Source of the DNA: Burkholderia sp. Ax-1719
GTDB taxonomy: Bacteria > Pseudomonadota > Gammaproteobacteria > Burkholderiales > Burkholderiaceae
DNA length: 64,000 nucleotides
Direction: 5' to 3'
Assembly: GCF_011753055.1 (NCBI RefSeq)
Contig: NZ_VWWJ01000012.1
Span: 62,001 to 126,000, forward strand
Shown here piece by piece: positions 1 through 7,974 of the stretch. Numbering within the stretch: position 1 is the first letter of the stretch; the number at the start of each line of letters is the position of its first letter. Below the pieces are notes generated by a model. That model made no database searches. It was given only the letters and a program-made list of their open reading frames with translations, and had not been told where the DNA came from. A program made the translations under genes and the position numbers.

Positions 1-30
1 GGGGCGTTGGCTGCGTGCGCGGCGTGACCG

Positions 31-1689
31 TTATGCATGTTCCGGCTCCTCTTTGCGCACCGGCGGGCCTGCAAATACGGCTTCGAAGCTGCCCACGGCT
101 TTCATGTCGACTTCGAGCAGCACCGGGCCGTCGAACGCCATACCTTCGCTGATCACCGCATCGGCGTTGTCGAGCGACGAGAGACGGAAGTGCTTCAGGC
201 CCAGGCTCGCGCAGAACTGCGAGAACTCCGGCTGGTGCAGATCGACGAACATGCGGCGGCCGCCATACTGTGCGTCCTGAATGTTGCGGATCACGCCGTA
301 GCACTGGTCGTTCATCAGCACGATCATGACGTTGGCCTTTTCCTGCACGGCCGTGGCCAGTTCGCCCACGTTGACCATCAGGCCGCCGTCGCCGACCAGA
401 CACACGGTCTTGGCCGCGGAATTCGCCAGCGCCGCGCCGATGCCCATCTGCATGCCCTGGCCGATACCGCCACCGAGCGCGTGCACGCCCGCACGCGGCG
501 TGAAGATCTTCAGCAGGCGGTTGCCCCACGTGCTGTTCGAGATCGTGACGTCGCGCACCCAGTTGTAGTCGCGGCCCACGGCGCGCTGCAGCGCTTCGAC
601 CAGGCGACGATACGGGCCCAGACCCTTGGCCGTGTCTTCGACCGCGATATCGCGTGCGGCGGCCAGATCGGCGGCGAATTCCGGATCGACCTTGATGCGA
701 TTTTCGAGGCGAGTGGCGAGTGCGTTGAGCACGCGCTCAGCGTCGCCATGCACGAACAGCGCGTTGCGATAGCCACGGTTATCGGCCAGTGCATCGGCGT
801 CCACGCGATAGAGCGGTTGCGGCAGACCGAGCTTGTATTTGAGCGTTTCGTTGCCGCGCAGGCGCGAGCCCACCACCAGCATCGCGTCACACGTCTTGTA
901 GAAGCGCTCGACCGACGGGCTCACGTTGAATGCGCCCAGCGTCGCCGGATGATCTTCCGGCAGCACGCCACGGCCCTGCACGCTCGTCACCACGCCAAAG
1001 CCCAGCGCCACCAGACGCTCGACCGCAGCGCGTGCGTGACGCGTGCCGCCGCCCAGCCACAGCAGCGGGCGCTTCGCCTTCGCGAGTTCGTTCGCGAGTT
1101 GTTCGACGCGCGCTTCATCGTGCGTGAGCGTCGTGAGGTGCGGCGCGGCCAGATCGGCGGGCCAGTCGGTCAGCGCAGCCTGGATGTCGATGGGGATTTC
1201 GACGCTAACGGGGCCGCTCGGCGCGGTCTGCGCCACGCGCACGGCTTCGCGGATGGTCGGCAGTGCGGTTTCGACCGAACGCACGCGGAACGCGGCCTTC
1301 GAAATCGACGAGAGCATCGACAATTGATCGGGCGCCTCGTGAATATAGGCGAGGTCCTGATCGAGGTATTCGGTTTCGATCTGGCCGGTGATGTGCAGCA
1401 GGGCCGTGCCCGCCGTGAGAGCTTCGACCATTGCGCCCGCAGCGTTGCCCGCCGCCGTGCCCGTGCTCGTGAACGCCACGCCGAGGCCGCCCGAAACACG
1501 CGCGAGGCCGTCGGCCATGTTGAGCGCGCCGGCTTCGCCGCGTGCGCCCACATAGCGGATCTTGCCGCGCACGCCGATGGCGTCGAGGATCGGCATGTTG
1601 TGGATCGAAATCACGCCGAAGGCGGTTTGGACTCCACATTGTTCGAGGAAGGCGGCGATCAGTTCGCCGACGGTGGTTTGCTTAGACAT
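31..1689 (-). CDS. ThDP-dependent enzyme of the acetolactate synthase / benzoylformate decarboxylase superfamily
   Basis: This is a full-length (552 aa) thiamine diphosphate enzyme with the usual three domains. The N-terminal Pyr domain carries the cofactor-activating Glu at about residue 52 (GARGEAGALNMADG). The C-terminal PP domain carries the GDGG...ND diphosphate and metal motif. The ATG at 1689 is preferred over an upstream in-frame start because it overlaps the preceding SDR stop by 8 nt, as is usual in this operon. Family members decarboxylate or ligate 2-oxo acids; here it probably acts on a 2-oxo acid made by the upstream Rieske, SDR and hydrolase enzymes. Whether it is a decarboxylase, a carboligase or an acetyltransferase cannot be read from the sequence. 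It is the last gene of the operon inside the window; continuation past position 1 cannot be excluded. Confidence 0.85.
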   Translation of the reverse strand: MSKQTTVGELIAAFLEQCGVQTAFGVISIHNMPILDAIGVRGKIRYVGARGEAGALNMADGLARVSGGLGVAFTSTGTAAGNAAGAMVEALTAGTALLHITGQIETEYLDQDLAYIHEAPDQLSMLSSISKAAFRVRSVETALPTIREAVRVAQTAPSGPVSVEIPIDIQAALTDWPADLAAPHLTTLTHDEARVEQLANELAKAKRPLLWLGGGTRHARAAVERLVALGFGVVTSVQGRGVLPEDHPATLGAFNVSPSVERFYKTCDAMLVVGSRLRGNETLKYKLGLPQPLYRVDADALADNRGYRNALFVHGDAERVLNALATRLENRIKVDPEFAADLAAARDIAVEDTAKGLGPYRRLVEALQRAVGRDYNWVRDVTISNSTWGNRLLKIFTPRAGVHALGGGIGQGMQMGIGAALANSAAKTVCLVGDGGLMVNVGELATAVQEKANVMIVLMNDQCYGVIRNIQDAQYGGRRMFVDLHQPEFSQFCASLGLKHFRLSSLDNADAVISEGMAFDGPVLLEVDMKAVGSFEAVFAGPPVRKEEPEHA

Positions 1690-2500
1690 GACGTGCAACG
1701 CCTCCAGATACATCGATATGACTGCCCGTCGTGTAGGACGACAGGGACGTGGCCAGATAAAACAGCGCCTGCGCCGCTTCTTCGGGAAGACCGAAGCGGC
1801 CCAGCGGAATGTGCTTCTTGCGTGCGAGATCGCCGGTCCATTGCTGCCAGGTTTGGCCGGCGGCCTGGGCGGCGGCGTCGTTCTCGTAGCGGCGACGCCA
1901 TTGGCCCGACTCCACGATGCCGATCAGGATCGAGTTCACGCGGATCTGCTCGGGCGCGAGTTCCACCGCAAGCGATTTGATGAGGCTGAGCACGCCCGCG
2001 CGCGCCGACGAAGTCGCGACCATATGCGGTTCGGGCTGCAAGGCGAGCAGCGAATTCACGCAAACGATCGAGGCGTTCTGCCCTTGTTTTGCAGTGCTAC
2101 GCAGCATCGGCAAAAAGGCGCGCGTCGGACGGATGATGCTGAAGTACTTGAGATCGAGTTCTTCGCGCCAGGCTTCGTCGGTGGTGTCGGCGAAGGTGGA
2201 CACGCGGCCCTGGCCTGCGTTGTTCACCAGCATGTCGGCGCGGCCGAAGCGTTGTTCGACGGCGTTCGCGAATGCGGCGACGTCGTTCGCGTCCAGCACA
2301 TCGCAGCGCGCGGCCAGCAGTTGTGCCTGCGGATGACGTTCGCGCAGTTCGCGCTCGGCGCGTGCGAGGCGGTCGCTGTCGCGGCCGCAGATCGCAACGG
2401 ATGCGCCCGCCTGCAGAAAGAGTTCGGCGGTCGCGAGGCCGATGCCGGACGAACCGCCCGTCACCACCGCCACCTGGCCGGTCAAATCGATTTGAATCAT
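1682..2500 (-). CDS. SDR-family protein with a non-canonical active site
   Basis: The protein (272 aa) has a Rossmann fold with the SDR cofactor motif TGGSSGIG near residue 14 and NNAG near residue 90. The catalytic YxxxK is not present: the aligned stretch reads ATSSARAG, so Thr stands for Tyr and Arg for Lys. The rest of the SDR core (VNSLLA, the PxxV region, a C-terminal SGG) is intact, so this is not a decayed gene. It starts with ATGA overlapping the IclR stop and ends overlapping the ThDP enzyme start, so it is translationally coupled on both sides. A reductase or dehydrogenase role in the catabolic operon is likely by context, but the altered site means the chemistry may differ or the protein may act as a non-catalytic partner. 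Confidence 0.85.
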   Translation of the reverse strand: MIQIDLTGQVAVVTGGSSGIGLATAELFLQAGASVAICGRDSDRLARAERELRERHPQAQLLAARCDVLDANDVAAFANAVEQRFGRADMLVNNAGQGRVSTFADTTDEAWREELDLKYFSIIRPTRAFLPMLRSTAKQGQNASIVCVNSLLALQPEPHMVATSSARAGVLSLIKSLAVELAPEQIRVNSILIGIVESGQWRRRYENDAAAQAAGQTWQQWTGDLARKKHIPLGRFGLPEEAAQALFYLATSLSSYTTGSHIDVSGGVARHV

Positions 2501-3387
2501 TTGATCCCCAATGCCTTCATGTACGACGTTTTCTTGCCAACAGCGTGGTTTGCAGCATGCATGCCAGGCCGATAATTCAGGCGCTTCGAGAGTTCGTCGG
2601 CGGCATGACGGACCTTGTCGATCAGGCCACTGTCGAGCAGCGACGACTCGATGCCCGGACGCGGAATCGTTGTGGTCACAACGGCTGCGATGCGGCCCGT
2701 GTCGTTGCGCACCGGCGCGGACACCACCGAAATGCCGCGCTCGAACGACGATTCGCTCACGGCGTAGCCGCGATCCGCGTCTTCGCGAATGCGCATATAG
2801 AGCTCTTCGACCGTATCCGGCGTGGACGGCGTGAAGCGCTCCAGATGCGGTTCCGGATACAGCGCGCGCAGATCGTCGAGCGTGAGATCGCCCATCAGCA
2901 CCTGGCCGTGCGTGGTGGCGTGCGCGGGCAGGCGCGTGCCCACGTTCACCTTCACGGAGCTGAAGATCGGCGCATGGCTTTGCGCCTTGGCGACAAAGAC
3001 GATGTCGCGGCCATCGCGAATCACGATATGCGAGGTCAGGCCCGTGGCGTCGCGCAGCGACTCGATCAGCGGCAGGCCCAGATCGGTTAGTTCCAGCGAG
3101 CTGAGATATTCGAAGCCAAGGCGCAGCACGGCCACGCCCAGTCGGTAATTACGGTCGCGGTCGGCGCGCTCGAGAAAGCCCAGCGATTCGAGCGTTTGCA
3201 GCAGACGGAAAACCGTCGTGCGCGGAATGCCCAGGCGGCGCGACAGTTCCGGCGCGTCGAGCACGGGCTCGCGCGGCGAGAATTCGGTCAGGATGCGCAG
3301 GCCCCGTTCCAGACCGGGCACGCGATAGTTCGTATCGCTGCGGTCTTCGTCGGCGTCGGGGGACGCGCTGGCGAGGTCGGCTGTCAT
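2497..3387 (-). CDS. IclR-family transcriptional regulator (operon-internal copy)
   Basis: The protein (296 aa) has an N-terminal winged helix-turn-helix (about residues 25-80, with LSRRLGIPRTTVFRLLQTLESLG) and a C-terminal IclR effector domain. IclR proteins are usually local regulators of aromatic or carboxylic acid catabolism and bind a small-molecule effector. The gene sits inside the Rieske operon with ATGA overlaps at both ends, so it is co-transcribed with what it probably controls. It is closely similar along its whole length to the IclR protein at 9072-10031; many blocks are identical (for example VAVLRLGFEYLSSLELTD), pointing to a duplication. Candidate operators are listed at 7516, 7799 and 10101. 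Confidence 0.93.
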   Translation of the reverse strand: MTADLASASPDADEDRSDTNYRVPGLERGLRILTEFSPREPVLDAPELSRRLGIPRTTVFRLLQTLESLGFLERADRDRNYRLGVAVLRLGFEYLSSLELTDLGLPLIESLRDATGLTSHIVIRDGRDIVFVAKAQSHAPIFSSVKVNVGTRLPAHATTHGQVLMGDLTLDDLRALYPEPHLERFTPSTPDTVEELYMRIREDADRGYAVSESSFERGISVVSAPVRNDTGRIAAVVTTTIPRPGIESSLLDSGLIDKVRHAADELSKRLNYRPGMHAANHAVGKKTSYMKALGIK

Positions 3388-4304
3388 TGCTGGATGGTTT
3401 CCTGAGATGGCTGAATGAGCGGATGTTTTTGGCAGAACGTGTCGATCAGCGCGTTATAGGCGTCGGGTTGCTCGATGTACCCCGCGTGTCCCGCGCGCGC
3501 GATCGTGTCGAAAGGCGCCTGGGCGATGTGCGCGAGACGCTCGCAGGCGGCGGGCGGCGTGATGGTGTCTTCCGCGCCCACGGCCACTGCCATCGGCACG
3601 CGGCCTGCGCATTGCGCGAGATCGGCGGCGAGGTCGGCATTGGCGAGCAGGTGCGTGGCCTGCGCGTAACCATGCGGGATCACGCGCGCCATGTTCCAGC
3701 GCACCCAGGCGCGTGCCTCGTCGCTCGCATGCGGCGACAACATATTGGCGCTGCGCTTGTCTGCGAGACCTTGCGGGCCGAGTTCAGCGAGCATGGCCAG
3801 ACGCGCATCGCGCTTGTCGGCGCGCACTTGCGGGTCCGCTGCGCCGTATCCGCCCGCAGGCGAAATCAGCAGCAGGCCGCTCACGCGTTGTGGATGCGCG
3901 GCGGCGAAAGCACCCGCGACAATTGCGCCAAGCGAATGCCCCACCAGCACGCAGCGCGCGATACCGGCTACGTCGAGCCAGTCGCGCAGCACGCGTGCAT
4001 AATCGGCGGCGCCAGGCGACGCGCTCGAAACCGGCGTGGACGCGCCATAACCCGGCGCATCCCAGGCCAGCACGCGACGCGCGCCGCCCAGCACTTCGAA
4101 TTGCTGCACCCACGAAGCCGCGCCTGAACCGATGCCATGCAGCAGCACGAGCGGCAGCGCCTCATTGCCGTTCGCTTGATCCGCTGCTGCCTCGCGATAG
4201 CTCACGCACGCCTCGCCCGCTCGCACGTCGCGCAGCGTAAAGCGCGCGAGCCGCGTGTCGAGCGTGGCGGCTGATGAGGCGTGAATGTCGATCGCTTCGT
4301 TCAT
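3384..4304 (-). CDS. Alpha/beta hydrolase of the catabolic operon
   Basis: This is a 306 aa serine hydrolase of the alpha/beta fold. The oxyanion motif LLHGIGSG lies near residue 55, the nucleophile elbow GHSLG places Ser near residue 124, the acid is probably Asp in GAEDTITPP, and the base is His in AGHAGYIEQ. This arrangement resembles meta-cleavage product hydrolases and enol-lactone hydrolases, which suits an operon with a ring-hydroxylating oxygenase; an ester or lactone substrate is equally possible. Its stop overlaps the IclR start (ATGA). The gap of about 70 nt to the upstream cupin gene is the longest inside the operon. Confidence 0.88.
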   Translation of the reverse strand: MNEAIDIHASSAATLDTRLARFTLRDVRAGEACVSYREAAADQANGNEALPLVLLHGIGSGAASWVQQFEVLGGARRVLAWDAPGYGASTPVSSASPGAADYARVLRDWLDVAGIARCVLVGHSLGAIVAGAFAAAHPQRVSGLLLISPAGGYGAADPQVRADKRDARLAMLAELGPQGLADKRSANMLSPHASDEARAWVRWNMARVIPHGYAQATHLLANADLAADLAQCAGRVPMAVAVGAEDTITPPAACERLAHIAQAPFDTIARAGHAGYIEQPDAYNALIDTFCQKHPLIQPSQETIQQ

Positions 4305-4375
4305 GGCTTGAGTTTCAGGCTGGCTTCGTCGGGTGTTCTACTTACTTCTACTTAGTGATGCTTATTTCTGCAGAT

Positions 4376-4915
4376 TTACTTCTGCATATCGCGCTTGATC
4401 TTCGCAAGCGGCGAATCCGGCGGATACGTCGGCGTGATGGGCTTGGACGAACCCAGCATCACGCACATCAGCGCGTCTTCTTCGCCAATGTTGATTTCCG
4501 TGCGATAGACGCCCGGCGGCACCGAGATCAGATCGCGTTCGCCCAGGATGGCTTCCCACGTTTCGCCGTCCTTCTCGCAGATCACCTTCATCTTGCCGCG
4601 CAGCACGAAGAAGATTTCTTCCACGTCGATATGGATATGGCTCGGGCCGATGTTGCCGGCCGGAATCACCATGGTCGAGAACGTGAAGCCGCCCGAAGGC
4701 ACCGTGTTGCTATCCTTCGCCACACCCGTGCCGCCCGTACCCACGTAGCGCATTTGCGCGCGGCGATACTTCGGGTCGTAGTCGGCCTGGAACTTCAGGG
4801 CGTCCCAGTCGTAGCGGCGGGTTTCATAGCGCGCCACGCGGCTGTTCATCCAGTCATCAAAGCTCGCATCGGCGGGACGGTCCCACGACTTGCGATCGAT
4901 ATCGGCATCGGCCAT
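4376..4915 (-). CDS. Single-domain cupin protein
   Basis: The 179 aa protein has one cupin barrel. Cupin motif 1 is clear around residues 95-115 (HIHIDVEEIFFVLRG), giving two His and a Glu as metal ligands. In motif 2 (PPGVYRTEIN) the usual His is missing, so metal binding would use an incomplete ligand set. Cupins near Rieske oxygenases can be ring-cleaving dioxygenases, isomerases or decarboxylases; none can be assigned here. The N-terminal 70 residues are charged and rich in Arg and Tyr and match nothing I recognise. It lies between the SDR at 4958 and the alpha/beta hydrolase in the same operon. Confidence 0.8.
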   Translation of the reverse strand: MADADIDRKSWDRPADASFDDWMNSRVARYETRRYDWDALKFQADYDPKYRRAQMRYVGTGGTGVAKDSNTVPSGGFTFSTMVIPAGNIGPSHIHIDVEEIFFVLRGKMKVICEKDGETWEAILGERDLISVPPGVYRTEINIGEEDALMCVMLGSSKPITPTYPPDSPLAKIKRDMQK

Positions 4916-4957
4916 TGCTTTCTCCTTTCCAGCTTTCGAACGTTCGATTCGAACGAG

Positions 4958-5734
4958 TCAATTCATCACAAAGCCGCCGTTCACCGGCAACAACTGCCCG
5001 GTCACGAAACGCGCGGCGTCGGTCAACAGGAACAGCACGGGGCCCGTCACGTCTTCGGGCACCTGGGCGCGCTGCAACGCGCGGCCTTCGAGGTAGTACG
5101 CATGACGCTCGGCGGGCACGTAGGCGGTGGCTTCCACTTCGGTCAGCCCCGGCGCGATGGCGTTGACAGTGATGTTGTCGCCGCCGAATTCACGCGCGAG
5201 CGAATGCGTCATCGCAACCACGGCGCCCTTGCTGGCCACATAGGCGAGCAACTTTGGCGCGCCCCATAGTGCGGTGTCCGAAGCGATATTCACAATGGCG
5301 CCGCGACCGGACTCGCGCAGCCACGGCTGCGCTGCCGTACACATCAGCCACGTGCCGCGCACATTCACGTCCATCACCGCGTCCCACGTGGAGACGGCGA
5401 TCTCGCTGGCGAACTTGCCACCCGAGTTGGTGATGGCCGCGTTGTTGATGAGCGCATCCACGCCGCCCATGCGTTGCGCAGCAGCTGCCACGAAGGCGCT
5501 GATGCTGTCGGGCTGCGCCAGATCGAGCGCGAGGAACGCCACGTCATGACCTTCCGCGACCAGCGAGCGCGCCAGCGCCTCGCCCGCATCGTGCAGCACG
5601 TCGCCGAACACGACGCGCGCGCCGCTCTTCGCGAGCGTGTTCACGAACGCCGCGCCCAGACCGCGCGCGCCGCCCGTGACGATCACGCGCCGGCCTGCGA
5701 GCGCGCCTTGCGTGGACGTATTCACGTCATGCAT
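4958..5734 (-). CDS. SDR-family oxidoreductase (canonical)
   Basis: This is a classical SDR of 258 aa with the cofactor motif TGGARGLG near residue 20, NNAA near residue 95, a catalytic Ser in NIASDTA and the YVASK active site. The C-terminal VNGGF is typical of NAD(P)-dependent 3-oxoacyl-ACP reductase-like dehydrogenases. I chose the ATG at 5734, which overlaps the stop of the Rieske oxygenase by 8 nt; an upstream in-frame start at 5773 would lie well inside that gene. Directly behind an oxygenase gene, a dehydrogenase of this type commonly oxidises a cis-diol or alcohol product. That role is inference from position. Confidence 0.88.
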   Translation of the reverse strand: MHDVNTSTQGALAGRRVIVTGGARGLGAAFVNTLAKSGARVVFGDVLHDAGEALARSLVAEGHDVAFLALDLAQPDSISAFVAAAAQRMGGVDALINNAAITNSGGKFASEIAVSTWDAVMDVNVRGTWLMCTAAQPWLRESGRGAIVNIASDTALWGAPKLLAYVASKGAVVAMTHSLAREFGGDNITVNAIAPGLTEVEATAYVPAERHAYYLEGRALQRAQVPEDVTGPVLFLLTDAARFVTGQLLPVNGGFVMN

Positions 5735-6827
5735 GGCTGTGCTCGGCTTGCGTGGCTGCGGGTTGCTGCGCACGGAACGCTTCGAGTTCCGTCATGTGTT
5801 GCTGCGCGCGTTGGCGGAACAGACGGCGAACCCGCGTCATGCCCACGTCGTGCTGATAGAGGAATTCCTGATCGCGCGCGTTCGGCGCCATGCTTTCGAG
5901 AACGTAGCGATCCTGTTCGAGCACGGCCCAATGCAGACCTTCCAGGCGGTTGCGGTACATGAAGCGCCATGCGTCGCGCTGCCAGCCCTGCACCTTGCGG
6001 GTACGCCAGAAGTAGACCTGGCAGTTGTCTTCGTCGACGGGAACTGCGAAGCCGATGATGCCGAAGTTGCCGCCAGGGCCGAACTTCTTCTTGTACGGAA
6101 TCGCCAGACGCATCCACAGGCAACCCGTTTCACCCAGTTCCACCCAGTCGAAGTTCACGTCGCGCTGACCGATCTTCTCGAACATGAGGCCAGTGTCAGT
6201 TTTACGCACGCGCATGTCGGCCTGCTTGTCGCCTTCGGCCATCGAGTGCGAAGTCGCGTGCAGATACGCGCCGTGCATCGGGTCCATGACGTTGTCGATT
6301 GCGTACTGGTAATTGCACTTCCAGTTCGACATGCACAGGAAGCTGGCGTATTCCTCGCCCACCAGTTCTTCCGGCAGTTGCAGCGGCGCGGGTTCCTTGT
6401 GCGCATCGTCGCCGAACCACAGGAAGATCGCGCCCGCATGTTCCTGCGCCGGATACGACTTCACGCACTTCTGGCCTTCGAGCGGGCACGACGAAACGGC
6501 CGGCACGCTTTGCACAGTGCCGCTGCCGTCGATTTCGATGCCGTGATACCAGCACGCCACGCTCTTGCCGAGGTTCCAGCCCAGCGACAGACGCGCGCCG
6601 CGGTGCGGGCAGCGGTCTTCGAGCGCGTGGACGAGGCCTTCCTTGTCGCGCCACAGCACGATCTGTTCGCCCAGACGCGTGATGCCGATGGGCGCGTCGC
6701 CCACCTGCCAGCTCGGTGCAACGGGATACCAGTAGTTCTTGATGCCGCGGTCGAGATAGGCGCGGATCGGATCATTCGTGCCGACGTTATTGCCGACTGC
6801 TGCGGCTTCTGATGTGGGGGAGGTCAT
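5727..6827 (-). CDS. Rieske non-haem iron oxygenase, large subunit
   Basis: The 366 aa protein is an aromatic-ring-hydroxylating-type oxygenase. The Rieske [2Fe-2S] ligands are Cys73, His75, Cys92 and His95. The mononuclear iron site is in the stretch with Asp178, Asn179, Asp182, His185 and His190, matching the DNxxDxxHxxxxH pattern of the family. Length and layout resemble phthalate dioxygenase, vanillate demethylase and toluenesulfonate monooxygenase alpha subunits, which function without a beta subunit; no beta-subunit gene is present here. Electrons would come from the ferredoxin at 7177-7491. No ferredoxin reductase is encoded in the window, so it must lie outside or be shared. The substrate is unknown; hydroxylation or O/N-demethylation are both possible. 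Confidence 0.93.
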   Translation of the reverse strand: MTSPTSEAAAVGNNVGTNDPIRAYLDRGIKNYWYPVAPSWQVGDAPIGITRLGEQIVLWRDKEGLVHALEDRCPHRGARLSLGWNLGKSVACWYHGIEIDGSGTVQSVPAVSSCPLEGQKCVKSYPAQEHAGAIFLWFGDDAHKEPAPLQLPEELVGEEYASFLCMSNWKCNYQYAIDNVMDPMHGAYLHATSHSMAEGDKQADMRVRKTDTGLMFEKIGQRDVNFDWVELGETGCLWMRLAIPYKKKFGPGGNFGIIGFAVPVDEDNCQVYFWRTRKVQGWQRDAWRFMYRNRLEGLHWAVLEQDRYVLESMAPNARDQEFLYQHDVGMTRVRRLFRQRAQQHMTELEAFRAQQPAATQAEHSHA

Positions 6828-6863
6828 GTGGGGGGCTCCGTGTTCGGGGTGTCCGTGCGCTGC

Positions 6864-7175
6864 TTAGTCAGCGAGCAGACGGAATTCGGCGGCGAGGCGC
6901 TCGGCGTTCCAGGGTGTGCCTTCCGGCGTGCGGAAGCCGATGCGGTTCAGGCCCGCCACCACGTCCTCCAGTTCGACAGCGCCCGCTTCGAACACTTGTT
7001 CCAGTGCATCGCCAAGGTCGTTTTCGTATTGCGTCGGCTCGGCCTTGCGGTTCTGCCAGACCATGTTTTCCTGCTGGCCCGGCTGCTCGATCACGCCCTT
7101 GCCGGCGACGTTGTTCGGCTGCGGCGCGAGCCACGGCTTGAGCATCGGATTGAAATTCACGGGGATTTCTCGCAT
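6864..7175 (-). CDS. Small protein with a recombinase-like helix-turn-helix segment
   Basis: The ATG at 7175 follows the ferredoxin stop by one base and gives a 103 aa protein; a longer in-frame reading from 7244 would lie inside the ferredoxin gene. The N-terminal half is Pro-, Asn- and Gln-rich and probably extended. The C-terminal half is helical and ends in a stretch like the recombinase-domain pattern (GFRTPEGTPWNAERLAAEF). It has none of the serine-recombinase catalytic residues. Its fixed place between the ferredoxin and the oxygenase suggests an accessory role for the oxygenase system or its regulation, but the function is unknown. Confidence 0.8.
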   Translation of the reverse strand: MREIPVNFNPMLKPWLAPQPNNVAGKGVIEQPGQQENMVWQNRKAEPTQYENDLGDALEQVFEAGAVELEDVVAGLNRIGFRTPEGTPWNAERLAAEFRLLAD

Positions 7176-7176
7176 G

Positions 7177-7491
7177 TCATTCCACCTTGATCTGGATTTC
7201 TTCGCCGGCGAGGCGCACGGCGTATTGCTTGAGCGCACGGCCACCGGGACCCTTGATGCACTGGCCGGTCTTGATATCGAACACCGCTTCGTGCAGCGGA
7301 CATTCGACCGTGCCTTCGTCGACGAAACCTTGCGTCAGCAGCGCATACGCATGCGGGCACACGTTTTCGAGCGCGTAAACCTCATCGCCCACCTTGTAGA
7401 TGCCGATCTCCGTGCCATCGAGCTTGAACTCGATCGGTGCGTCATCGGACAGATCGCCGGCATGCCCGGCGCAGCGCCATTCTTCAGCCAT
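7177..7491 (-). CDS. Rieske-type [2Fe-2S] ferredoxin
   Basis: This 104 aa protein is a single Rieske domain with cluster ligands Cys45, His47, Cys64 and His67 (CPH...CPLH). It has no signal peptide or membrane anchor, so it is a soluble cytoplasmic carrier like the ferredoxins of three-component dioxygenases or the small NirD-like proteins. It is the first gene of the minus-strand operon. A purine-rich AAAGGTGA ribosome binding site precedes the start by a few bases, and a TATAAT lies about 60 bp upstream. It probably delivers electrons to the oxygenase at 5727-6827. Confidence 0.92.
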   Translation of the reverse strand: MAEEWRCAGHAGDLSDDAPIEFKLDGTEIGIYKVGDEVYALENVCPHAYALLTQGFVDEGTVECPLHEAVFDIKTGQCIKGPGGRALKQYAVRLAGEEIQIKVE

Positions 7492-7515
7492 TTCTCACCT
7501 TTCCCGATCAACCGT

Positions 7516-7531
7516 GTTCCACATACGGAAC
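7516..7531. promoter_or_regulatory. Candidate IclR operator, operon side
   Basis: The 16-mer GTTCCACATACGGAAC is an imperfect palindrome with perfect GTTCC / GGAAC arms. It lies 25-40 bp upstream of the ferredoxin start codon and just downstream of the predicted transcription start. Similar sites occur at 7799-7814 and 10101-10116 with the shared pattern CCAYxTAYGGAAC. The presence of two IclR genes nearby makes IclR the likely binder. Confidence 0.55.
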
Positions 7532-7549
7532 ATTAGTTTATGTATGGTC

Positions 7550-7576
7550 ATTATAGAAGTCGTTTCGCATGGACAA
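7550..7576 (-). promoter_or_regulatory. Predicted promoter of the Rieske operon
   Basis: Reading the minus strand, a perfect TATAAT (7555 to 7550) lies below a weak TTGTCC (7576 to 7571) with a 15-bp spacer. The start of transcription would fall near 7543, so the 16-bp IclR-like site at 7516-7531 lies in the first 30 transcribed bases. The -10 is strong and the -35 is poor, as expected for a regulated promoter. This is pattern reading only. Confidence 0.45.
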
Positions 7577-7798
7577 AATAAAAATCCGATAGTCCTGGGG
7601 AAAACACCGAGCGAATCCAGAAAAGGGCTTGAATGCAGTCGCTGCGCGTATTCGTGAGGTTGCCGAAACGCTTGTGGGGCAAGACGTTACGCGCGTAATC
7701 GCAGCGAACGCGCAATCCCGCACCTGGGGCAACTACCGTCCCAGAAAAGTATTTTGGCGTCCCACAGGAATCACTATACTTTCCATAGGCAGCACATC

Positions 7799-7814
7799 TA
7801 TCCATATATGGAAC
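7799..7814. promoter_or_regulatory. Candidate IclR operator, porin side
   Basis: TATCCATATATGGAAC contains a perfect 12-bp palindrome, TCCATATATGGA (7801-7812). It shares the CCAYATAYGGAAC core with the site at 7516-7531 and lies about 160 bp upstream of the porin start. A further partial copy (TTTCCATAGG) lies about 20 bp before it. Confidence 0.5.
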
Positions 7815-7974
7815 AAATAGATGCGGTGTGGGTAGCAACACGGGTCACGAAGCGCGCCGGGATTCATTAGCAGCGCATCAGAAGCGCGCCGGACCGTGGG
7901 TAGTGTCGAAGGTGAGGGGTTAGCTGAGCCGGATTTCACGTCCGGCCTTTCGTCATACGATCAGGAGTCCAAAG

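Larger units (their letters stand above)
7492..7974. other. Divergent regulatory region between the Rieske operon and the porin
   Basis: This 483-bp stretch has no convincing gene. Besides the promoter and two IclR-like sites it contains a 12-bp direct repeat GAAGCGCGCCGG (7849-7860 and 7881-7892). It also has a small hairpin with GCCGGA / TCCGGC arms (7928-7946) followed by CTTTCG in the porin leader, which could be a weak attenuator or a stabilising structure. AT content is higher from 7540 to 7820 than in the surrounding genes. Confidence 0.5.

Noticed and set aside
37..1980. Long plus-strand open frame of 647 codons
   Set aside because: It is antisense to the ThDP enzyme and SDR genes and has a His/Arg-rich composition typical of shadow frames in high-GC DNA.
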